Source: Umezawaea beigongshangensis (GTDB lineage Bacteria > Actinomycetota > Actinomycetes > Mycobacteriales > Pseudonocardiaceae). From it: 64,000 bases of DNA. The DNA lies in contig NZ_JAEIOJ010000004.1 in assembly GCF_016464305.1 (NCBI RefSeq), positions 248,001 through 312,000 on the forward strand, written 5' to 3'. The notes beneath the pieces were generated by a model. That model saw nothing but the letters and a program-made list of their open reading frames with translations. It was not told the origin of the DNA and ran no database searches. The stretch's first letter is position 1; the number at the start of each line of letters is the position of its first letter. A program made the translations under genes and the position numbers. This document shows positions 58,086 through 64,000 of this stretch, piece by piece.

Positions 58086-59567
58086 TCAGCGGTTGGACGC
58101 CGCCTGCACGAACGCCGCCAGGTCCTTCGACTGCTGCACGCGCGACGGCTCGTGGACGTACATCATGTGACCGGCCGGGTAGTAGGCCGACTCGACGTTG
58201 CCCACCAGCTCCGCCGGGATCGCCAGGTGCGCGAGCACGTGCTCCGCGGCGTAGTACGGGGTGGCCCCGTCGTGGTAGCCGAGGGCGACGTGCACCTTCA
58301 GCGCCGGGTTCGCGCGCATCGCGGCCGACAGCTTGCCGGACACGTTCACGTGCGCGTTCTCGAACTCCTTGTACGACCAGGGACGCACCGACCTGGAGAT
58401 GATCTCGTAGGGCAGGTCGTTGGCGTACCCCAGCTCCGCGCGCACGTACTGGTTGAACGCCGCCGTGTACGGCCCGAGGATCGCCGAGTACGAGGGGTCC
58501 TCCGACATGTGCTCGCGGCCGTAGTCGCTGTCCCAGCCGGTGAACCGCGAGTCCAGGCGGCCGACCACCCTCCGCTGCGAGCGCAGCAGCTCGGTGAAGA
58601 AGCGGACGTGCTCGACCCGCAGGTCGACGCGGTCGACGTAGTCCTCGGACAGGCCGGTCAGCGCGGCGAGCCGGGTCACGACGCCCGCGCGCTCCTCGGC
58701 GGTGAGCCGGTTGCCGCGCGCCAGCGCCCACGGGTAGTCGCGGGAGGCGAACTCCTCCGCCTCGGACAGCACGTCCTCCAGCGCGCGGTCGCCGTGCAGG
58801 CCGTGGTGGTGCGCGATGGCCGCGTAGGTCGGCAGGAAGAGCGCGTGCGGGAGGTCGTTGCCCTCGCTGAAGTCGATCGTGCCGAAGTCCAGCACGGACG
58901 AGATGAGCACCAGGCCGTTGAGGTACATGCCGTAACGGGTCTGGAGGTGCTCGGCGAGACCGGCGGCGCGGGTCGTCCCGTAGGACTCACCGGCGAGGAA
59001 CTTCGGCGACATCCAGCGGCCGTGCCGCGAGGTCCACAGCCGGATCACCTCGCCGACGGACTCGATGTCGGCTCCGAAGCCGTGGTACGCGCCGGGCTTC
59101 TCGCCCGTGATCGCGCGGGAGTAGCCGGTGGACACCGGGTCGATGAACACGAGGTCGCTGTGCGCGAGCAGCGTCTCCGGGTTGTCGACGAGGTCGTAGG
59201 GCGGTGGCGTCAGGTCGTCCACGTCGCCGGACACCACGCGGCGCGGGCCCAGCAGCCCGAGGTGCAACCACACGCTCGACGAGCCGGGGCCGCCGTTGAA
59301 CGCGAAGGTCACCGGGCGCTTGGCCGGGTCGGCCCCGTCGAGGGTGTACGCGGTGAGGAAGACCTCGGCCTTGGGCTTGTGTCCGTCGAACGTGCCGTCG
59401 GTGAGCACCTCCTCGCGGAGGACCACCCGTCCGGTCGTCGTGGTGTAGTTCAGCTTGCGCCGCTTGACCGTGATGCTGTGCTGGATGGTGACCAGGTCGT
59501 CGGACGGCACCTCGTGCGCGCCGTCCTCGCTGTGGTCGCTCTTGTCGCTGTCCTTCTCCTCCGGCAT
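58086..59567 (-). CDS. Serine carboxypeptidase-like peptidase (family S10)
   Basis: The 493-residue protein has the S10 pattern: TFAFNGGPGSSSVWLHLG (oxyanion hole), DLVFIDPVSTGYSRA, nucleophile Ser195 in LAGESYGTTRAAGLA, Asp in VHVALGYHDGATP, and His in YPAGHMMYVHEPS. No signal peptide is seen, and the N-terminus is acidic (EEKDSDKSDHSED), which suggests a cytoplasmic enzyme, as is usual for bacterial S10 homologues. TAGGGT lies 6 nt upstream of ATG on its strand. Confidence 0.92.
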   Translation of the reverse strand: MPEEKDSDKSDHSEDGAHEVPSDDLVTIQHSITVKRRKLNYTTTTGRVVLREEVLTDGTFDGHKPKAEVFLTAYTLDGADPAKRPVTFAFNGGPGSSSVWLHLGLLGPRRVVSGDVDDLTPPPYDLVDNPETLLAHSDLVFIDPVSTGYSRAITGEKPGAYHGFGADIESVGEVIRLWTSRHGRWMSPKFLAGESYGTTRAAGLAEHLQTRYGMYLNGLVLISSVLDFGTIDFSEGNDLPHALFLPTYAAIAHHHGLHGDRALEDVLSEAEEFASRDYPWALARGNRLTAEERAGVVTRLAALTGLSEDYVDRVDLRVEHVRFFTELLRSQRRVVGRLDSRFTGWDSDYGREHMSEDPSYSAILGPYTAAFNQYVRAELGYANDLPYEIISRSVRPWSYKEFENAHVNVSGKLSAAMRANPALKVHVALGYHDGATPYYAAEHVLAHLAIPAELVGNVESAYYPAGHMMYVHEPSRVQQSKDLAAFVQAASNR

Positions 59568-59602
59568 GGTCCAACCCTACGTTCGTCCGCTGGAGGTGTC
59601 CG

Positions 59603-60301
59603 GTGAGATTCCGCTCGCTGCCCGAGCTGGACACCGCCGTCACGGGGTGCCGCCGCTGCCCGCGCCTGGTCGCGTGGCGGGAGGAGGTGGCGCGGGTCAA
59701 GCGCGCCGCATTCCGCGACGAGGACTACTGGGGCCGTCCGGTGCCCGGCTTCGGGCCGCCGGACGCGCGCCTCGCGATCGTCGGCCTGGCTCCCGCCGCG
59801 CACGGTGGGAACCGCACCGGCCGGATGTTCACCGGTGACCGCTCGGGCGAGTTCCTCTTCGCCGCGATGCACGCCACCGGACTGGCGTCGCAGCCCACCG
59901 GAGACCGCCCGGACGACGGCCTGGAGCTGCTCGGCACCAGGATCACCGCACCGGTGCGGTGCGCGCCGCCGGACAACAAGCCGACTCCGGCCGAGCGCGA
60001 CACGTGCCGCCCGTGGCTCGCGACCGAGCTGGAGCTGTTGATGCCGACCCTGCGCGCGGTGGTCGTGCTCGGCGGTTTCGGCTGGCAGGCCCTGCTGCCC
60101 GTGCTGGCGGCGGCGGGGTGGGAGGTGCCGCGCCCTCGCCCGGTCTTCGGGCACGGGCGCGAGGTGGACCTCTCCGGCGACCGGCCGCTGCGCCTGATCG
60201 GGTGCTTCCACCCGAGCCAGCGCAACACCCAGACGGGTCTGCTGACGCCGGTGATGCTGCGCGAGGTCCTGACCACCGCGAGAACGGCCGCCGGTCTGTG
60301 A
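59603..60301 (+). CDS. Uracil-DNA glycosylase, family 5 (UdgB type)
   Basis: The 232-residue protein has the family 5 motif GLAPAAHGGNRTGRMFTGD, in which the usual catalytic Asp/Asn of the water-activating loop is replaced by Ala, plus four Cys for an iron-sulfur cluster (CRRCPR near residue 16, CAPPDNKPTPAERDTC near 120-135) and the late motif CFHPSQRNTQTG. It removes uracil and other deaminated bases from DNA. GTG 59603 follows TGGAGGTG. Confidence 0.92.
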   Translation: MRFRSLPELDTAVTGCRRCPRLVAWREEVARVKRAAFRDEDYWGRPVPGFGPPDARLAIVGLAPAAHGGNRTGRMFTGDRSGEFLFAAMHATGLASQPTGDRPDDGLELLGTRITAPVRCAPPDNKPTPAERDTCRPWLATELELLMPTLRAVVVLGGFGWQALLPVLAAAGWEVPRPRPVFGHGREVDLSGDRPLRLIGCFHPSQRNTQTGLLTPVMLREVLTTARTAAGL

Positions 60302-60311
60302 CGGCGTCGCC

Positions 60312-60401
60312 CGAGCGACGGACGGCCGGGCGACGGACCGCTGAGCGACGGACGGCTGAGTGACGGACGGCTGAGCGACGGACGGCTGAGCGGTGGGCGC
60401 C
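60312..60401 (+). repeat. 15-bp minisatellite (six units)
   Basis: Six contiguous 15-bp units (60312-60326, 60327-60341, 60342-60356, 60357-60371, 60372-60386, 60387-60401) follow TGAGCGACGGACGGC. Units 3 and 5 are identical, unit 4 differs at one base, and units 1, 2 and 6 are more diverged. The array begins 11 nt after the glycosylase stop. Confidence 0.85.
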
Positions 60402-60414
60402 GGGAGGCCCGGCC

Positions 60415-60449
60415 CGGTGCCGTTCCCGGCGGCACCGGGAACGGCACCG
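60415..60449. terminator. Terminator after the minisatellite
   Basis: CGGTGCCGTTCCCGG (60415-60429) pairs perfectly with CCGGGAACGGCACCG (60435-60449), 5-nt loop. It is the likely terminator of the glycosylase transcript. Confidence 0.75.
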
Positions 60450-60817
60450 ACGTCGTGGCGGTCGTCTTCGAGGACGCCGGTCGCCGGGGCGAGAACTCCC
60501 CGCCGCCTCCCGCGCCTCGGCTCCCGGTGATGCCGGTCCCGTTCCGGGCGCGGTGACGGTCCGCGTGCGGCGCAGCCGGGGATCGTCGCGCTCGCACCTC
60601 CCCGTCGGGGTGGTTCCGCATCCCCCCGATCACCGGGGCGACGGCCGTCCCGCCGCGGCCGAACGGGTCCTCTCTTGAACGATCCTCGCAGGGCTTTTAC
60701 CGCTCGCACCCTCCGTCGCAGGTCAGCCGTCCGAGTGGCTGGCATCACCCGGCGACCGTCGTCACAACGGGCCGTTCAGATGCGCACACACGTGGACGGG
60801 GGTGCGACCATGTCCGT
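60450..60817. other. Upstream region of ndh
   Basis: No gene is seen in these 368 nt. TTGAAC (60675-60680) and TACCGC (60698-60703) are 17 nt apart and could be a promoter with a long leader. Nearer the gene, GACCAT (60806-60811) ends 6 nt before the ndh ATG and fits the leaderless pattern. Confidence 0.4.
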
Positions 60818-62143
60818 ATGGCTGCTGTGAAGTCGCAACCCACACGGATCGTGATCGTCGGCGGTGGGTACGTCGGCATGTACACCGCCCTGGGGTTGCA
60901 GTCGAAACTCCGTTCCGGTGAAGCGTCCGTGACTGTGGTGGACCCGCAGCCGCACATGACCTACCAGCCGTTCCTCCCCGAGGCGGCTGCCGGGTCCATC
61001 GAACCGCGTCACGTCGTGGCGCCCCTCCGCAAGGTCCTCAAGCGCTGCCACGTCGTCACGGGCCGTGCCACGAAGATCGAGCACGCCAGCAAGACCGTCA
61101 CGGTCGAGACGGCCGACGGCCACATCGAGACGCTGGAGTACGACGTCCTCGTCAGCGCCCTCGGCTCCGTCGCCCGCACGCTGCCCATCCCGGGCCTGGC
61201 GGAGCGCGGCATCGGCGTGAAGACGATCGGCGAGGCCATCTACATCCGCAACCACGTGCTGTCGCGGCTGGACCAGGCGTCCAGCACCGACGACCCGGAG
61301 CTGCGCAAGCGCCTGCTGAGCTTCGTGGTCATCGGCGGCGGCTACGCGGGCATCGAGACCCTGGCCGAGCTGGAGGACATGTCGCGCTACGCGATGCGCT
61401 ACTACTCCAACCTCGAACCCGAGGACATGAACTGGGTGCTGGTCGAGGCCACCGGCCGGATCATGCCCGAGGTCAGCGCCAAGATGGGCGTCTACACCGT
61501 GCAGCAGCTGGAGAAGCGCGGCATCACGGTGTTCCTCGACACCAGGGTGAAGTCCCTGGAGGGCGGCCACGTCGTCCTCGACGACGGCACCGAGTTCGAC
61601 TCGGACACCGTCATCTGGACCGCCGGCGTGAAGGCCAACCCGGTCCTGCGCAACACCGACCTGCCGCTCGACGAGCGCGGTCGCGTCCGCTGCACGGCGA
61701 AGCTCCAGGTCGAGGGCCTGCCCGGCGTGTGGTCGGCCGGTGACTGCTCCGCGGTGCCGGACCTCTCGCGCACCGAGGAGGACCCGAACGCGACGTGCAG
61801 CCCCTCCGCGCAGCACGCCGTCCGCCAGGCCAAGCAGCTCGTGAAGAACATCGTGGCCGTGCAGCGCGGCAAAGAGCCGCAGGACTACGTCCACAAGTAC
61901 GCCGGTTCCGTCGCGGGCCTGGGCCTCTACAAGGGCGTGGCCGACGTCTACGGCATCAAGCTCAAGGGCTTCGTGGCGTGGTTCATGCACCGCTCGTACC
62001 ACGTGAGCCGGATGCCCACGTTCAACCGCAAGTTCCGCGTCGTCGTGGACTGGACCCTCGCGCTGGTGTCCGGCCGCGAGATCGTCGCCCTCGGTCAGAT
62101 CAACAACCCGAAGGCCGAGTTCGACTACGCCACCAAGAGCTGA
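60818..62143 (+). CDS. ndh: Type II NADH dehydrogenase
   Basis: The 441-residue membrane-bound flavoprotein passes electrons from NADH to menaquinone without proton pumping. Motifs are RIVIVGGGYVGMYTALGLQ (FAD), SFVVIGGGYAGIETLAEL (NADH), VIWTAGVKANP, VWSAGDCSAVPD and a C-terminal amphipathic region with GLYKGVADVYGIKLKGFVAWFMHRSYHVSRMPTFNRKFRV (ends GLYKGVADVYG and RMPTFNRK) for membrane contact. Size and motifs match the family. Confidence 0.94.
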   Translation: MAAVKSQPTRIVIVGGGYVGMYTALGLQSKLRSGEASVTVVDPQPHMTYQPFLPEAAAGSIEPRHVVAPLRKVLKRCHVVTGRATKIEHASKTVTVETADGHIETLEYDVLVSALGSVARTLPIPGLAERGIGVKTIGEAIYIRNHVLSRLDQASSTDDPELRKRLLSFVVIGGGYAGIETLAELEDMSRYAMRYYSNLEPEDMNWVLVEATGRIMPEVSAKMGVYTVQQLEKRGITVFLDTRVKSLEGGHVVLDDGTEFDSDTVIWTAGVKANPVLRNTDLPLDERGRVRCTAKLQVEGLPGVWSAGDCSAVPDLSRTEEDPNATCSPSAQHAVRQAKQLVKNIVAVQRGKEPQDYVHKYAGSVAGLGLYKGVADVYGIKLKGFVAWFMHRSYHVSRMPTFNRKFRVVVDWTLALVSGREIVALGQINNPKAEFDYATKS

Positions 62144-62151
62144 TCACCGCG

Positions 62152-62190
62152 ACGGGTGTCGCGTCGTCCCCCGGGCGGCGCGACACCCGT
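62152..62190. terminator. ndh terminator
   Basis: ACGGGTGTCGCG (62152-62163) pairs with CGCGACACCCGT (62179-62190), 9 nt after the ndh stop. Confidence 0.7.
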
Positions 62191-62281
62191 TCGGCGTAGT
62201 ACAACTGCGGGGAACAAAAGCTGTAGTGGCGGCGAGTGGGTAACTTGATCCCCCGTTCGGCGCAATGATGTGACAGCAACC

Positions 62282-62301
62282 TTGACATTGCGTAACGTCA
62301 A
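62282..62301. promoter_or_regulatory. Promoter -35 and overlapping palindrome upstream of the peptide gene
   Basis: TTGACATTGCGTAACGTCAA fits the palindrome TTGACnTTnCGnAAnGTCAA (20 bp, mismatches only at the n positions). Its left end is a consensus -35 TTGACA. GAGACT at 62305-62310 is a possible -10 at 17 nt. A regulator bound here would cover the -35. The leader to ATG 62368 would be about 50 nt. Confidence 0.5.
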
Positions 62302-62367
62302 CCAGAGACTACTGCTTGTGCCGCACCCAAATGTGTGACGCACGTGCTGGGGAGGAAGGTGATCCCG

Positions 62368-62490
62368 ATGTCTCTCGAGGAGCTGGCCGCACAGCTTCGC
62401 CGCGGCGAGATCGAGGACCGCGTCCTGGCGGACTACGCCGCCGAGTACGCCACGGCCGGGAAGATTTTCCGAAGCAAGAAGGACGACTGA
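62368..62490 (+). CDS. Short peptide, candidate RiPP precursor
   Basis: The 40-codon ORF has a strong GGAGGAAGG site upstream. It starts MSLEELAAQLRRGEIED, is amphipathic and acidic in its first half, and ends KIFRSKKDD. It has no Cys, one Thr and two Ser. The stop is 2 nt before the start of an ATP-grasp gene, whose ribosome site lies in the last codons of this ORF, so the two are coupled. Short size, leader-like helix and the neighbouring tailoring enzymes suggest a RiPP precursor. I do not recognise the sequence. A small accessory protein is the alternative. Confidence 0.65.
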   Translation: MSLEELAAQLRRGEIEDRVLADYAAEYATAGKIFRSKKDD

Positions 62491-62492
62491 CG

Positions 62493-63614
62493 GTGTCCGC
62501 GTCCGGGCGTGGGGTTCGCACCGACGGGCCCCCGTCCGAAGCGCGGTCACCCGCTCCCACGCCGCTCCTGCTCCAGGGCCAGGAGTACCTGTTCCGCTCC
62601 AAGCCCAAGTGCCTGGACTTCCAGGAGCAGGTGCACCGCCTGGGCATGGTGGACGACAGCACCGACGGCAGCCCGCAGCCGTGCGTGCTGGTGCTGGCCC
62701 GCGCCGCCGACATGGAGATGAACGAGCTGTCCATCGCGCTCGCCGAGCGCGGCATCCGGATGGCCCGCATCGACGCCGACCGCTGCGCCGACATCCCGTT
62801 CACCGTCTACACCGACGCGCCCCTGATCGAGCTGGACCGCTGGCTGCTGCGTCCGCTGCTGGTGTGGCGCCGGCACTTCGAGCTGTCCGCCCTGCCCGTC
62901 GAACCCGGTACCCTCTCCGGCGCCTACGCCGTCGACCAGTGGGCGTCCGTGGCGAACTGGCTCACCTCCCGCTCCGACTGGGGCCACGTCAACCCGTCGC
63001 GGTCCACCGCGCACCTCGACCGGCTCACCCAGCTCTCCGACGCCTCCGCGTTCGGCCTGCGCATCCCCCGGACCGCCGTGACCACCCGCCCCGGCCGCAC
63101 CAGGCCCGGCGGCGGGGCGTGCATCGTGAAGACCACCGGACGGCACCTGCTGGAGCCGCGTCCCGGCGTGCAGCACGGCCTGTTCCCGCGCCCGCTGGAG
63201 ACCAGCCGCTCCTCCGACGCCCCCGAGCCCGCGCCCGTCATCGTGCAGCAGTACGTGCCGTCCGACACGGAGCTGCGGGTGTTCGTCGTCGGCGAGCGGT
63301 GCATCGCCTACCAGGTGGACAAGATGGACCCCGCCCAGCTGTGGGTGGACCCCGACGCCGTGCGCGTCACGCCCACCGAGGTGCCCTCCCGCCTGGTCGA
63401 CAAGATCCTCGCGCTGACGCGCCACTGGCGTCTTCAGGTGGCGGCCTTCGACCTGCTCGTCACGGGCGACGACCACGTGTTCCTGGAGGTCAACGTCAAC
63501 TGCGACTGGCGGTGGTTCGAACACCGTGCCGACAGCACGGCGGTCTCCGACGCGGTGCACGACTGGGTGGCCCACCGGTTCAGGGAGCTCTCGGGTGCGG
63601 GTAAAGGTCGCTGA
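62493..63614 (+). CDS. ATP-grasp ligase-like protein, putative RiPP maturase
   Basis: The 373-residue protein has a pre-ATP-grasp N-terminal region (CVLVLARAADMEMNELSIALAERGIRMARIDADRC; ends CVLVLARAAD and RMARIDAD) and a C-terminal ATP-grasp fold with GACIVKTTGRHLL (ATP Lys), PVIVQQYVPSDTELRVFVVGERCIAYQ (ends PVIVQQYVP and GERCIAYQ) and the metal-binding FDLLVTGDDHVFLEVNVNCDWRWFE (ends FDLLVTGDD and FLEVNVNCDW). The layout resembles the RimK/MvdD-like maturases that form ester, amide or peptide bonds on ribosomal peptides. The target is inferred to be the upstream peptide. GTG 62493 directly follows it; the stop lies 20 nt inside the next gene. Confidence 0.8.
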   Translation: MSASGRGVRTDGPPSEARSPAPTPLLLQGQEYLFRSKPKCLDFQEQVHRLGMVDDSTDGSPQPCVLVLARAADMEMNELSIALAERGIRMARIDADRCADIPFTVYTDAPLIELDRWLLRPLLVWRRHFELSALPVEPGTLSGAYAVDQWASVANWLTSRSDWGHVNPSRSTAHLDRLTQLSDASAFGLRIPRTAVTTRPGRTRPGGGACIVKTTGRHLLEPRPGVQHGLFPRPLETSRSSDAPEPAPVIVQQYVPSDTELRVFVVGERCIAYQVDKMDPAQLWVDPDAVRVTPTEVPSRLVDKILALTRHWRLQVAAFDLLVTGDDHVFLEVNVNCDWRWFEHRADSTAVSDAVHDWVAHRFRELSGAGKGR

Positions 63615-64000
63615 GCACGCGACGCTGTTCTACGAGGCCGGGAACGTGGTGTGGGACGACTACCTGCACCACCGCCAGTTCGCGATCAGCGAGACGGCCG
63701 AACTGCTGTGCCGCAAGTTCGTCGGGTTCACCGACGTCGACGACCTGCTCGCGCCGCTGCCCGACGCGGACCGCGCGGCCCTGCGGGGCGTCCTGGACCA
63801 GCTCCTCGACGCGGGCGTGCTGATCGTCGAGGGCTCGCCCGAGCACCGCGACGAGAGCAGCCTGCTGGAGAAGTGGTCGTCGTGGGGCGCGTCCGCCAGG
63901 CACTACCACTTCGCCAGCCGCACCCTCGCCGACGCGCCCTACCAGGCGGCCGACGACCACGACGCGGTGCTGGAGGAGAAGCTCGGCGTGGAGCCGCCGC
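63595..64000 (+). CDS. SagB/ThcOx-family dehydrogenase (N-terminal part)
   Basis: GTG 63595 overlaps the ATP-grasp gene by 20 nt, with GGGAG 7 nt upstream; the gene runs off the window after 135 codons. The visible part has the N-terminal winged-helix-like region (AISETAELLCRKFVGFTDVDDLLA, LLDAGVLIVEG) followed by WSSWGASARHYHFASRTLADAPY, the WG..A..FHFAT signature that precedes the nitroreductase domain in SagB-type FMN dehydrogenases. Such enzymes oxidise azolines in thiazole/oxazole peptides or act in other RiPP pathways. The flavin-binding part lies outside the window. Confidence 0.82.
   Translation, partial: MRVKVAEHATLFYEAGNVVWDDYLHHRQFAISETAELLCRKFVGFTDVDDLLAPLPDADRAALRGVLDQLLDAGVLIVEGSPEHRDESSLLEKWSSWGASARHYHFASRTLADAPYQAADDHDAVLEEKLGVEPP

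Noticed and set aside
60312-60401. Possible CRISPR array
   Set aside because: The 15-bp units are contiguous without unique spacers, and no cas genes are present. It is a minisatellite.

Overview
The window is high-GC actinomycete chromosome. Gene order follows the conserved core seen in Mycobacterium tuberculosis from about Rv0995 to Rv1026: rimJ, glpR/sepX, pmt, rsmI, metG, tatD, rpfB, rsmA, ispE, an acyl-AMP/CoA ligase, pth, rplY, prs, glmU, tetR, mfd, mazG, a lytic transglycosylase, eno, divIC/ftsB, DUF501 and ppx. The intercalated genes, the leaderless-promoter style and the product sequences point to the order Pseudonocardiales (Saccharothrix/Lentzea/Actinosynnema-like). The genus is an inference.

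Layout. 1-3.9 kb: rimJ-like tail, glpR, tRNA-Ala, an apparently empty 650-nt gap, and a membrane kinase whose catalytic domain is C-terminal. 3.9-8.7 kb: pmt and rsmI on overlapping divergent leaderless promoters, then a DrrAB-like exporter whose ATPase has lost its start, with a PadR regulator and two palindromic sites. 8.7-20.3 kb: metG-tatD-rpfB-rsmA, an inserted metNIQ methionine importer behind a SAM riboswitch plus a Cys-containing leader peptide, then ispE and an ABC-F gene. 20.3-31.6 kb: two proteins built of tandem DivIVA-like units (eight and four), an acyl-AMP/CoA ligase, an SDR/XRE divergent pair, pth-rplY-prs-glmU, and a GGDEF gene directly behind tRNA-Gln. 31.7-45 kb: TetR with a perfect palindrome, a sugar dehydrogenase lipoprotein, mfd, a SurA-like lipoprotein, mazG, tricorn protease, a Ser/Thr-rich membrane protein, a lytic transglycosylase and a TPR protein. 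45-51.3 kb: hydrolase, eno, divIC, DUF501, a second transglycosylase with a Thr-rich tail, and ppx. 51.4-57 kb: a complete dpp/opp peptide importer. 57-62.1 kb: AbiEi/DUF559-like protein, S10 carboxypeptidase, family-5 uracil-DNA glycosylase and a type II NADH dehydrogenase.

The most notable accessory element lies at the right edge, from 62.28 kb to the window end. A 40-codon ORF is tightly followed by an ATP-grasp enzyme and then an overlapping SagB-type dehydrogenase that runs off the window. This looks like the start of a RiPP cluster. Other signals not explained by ordinary genes are a dispersed 22-bp tandem repeat at three intergenic sites (18.3, 39.4 and 45.1 kb), a 15-bp minisatellite at 60.3 kb, and a recurrent leaderless pattern in which a TAnnnT-like -10 box sits 6-7 nt before the start codon of many genes.

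All calls come from reading the sequence. No database search or folding program was run.
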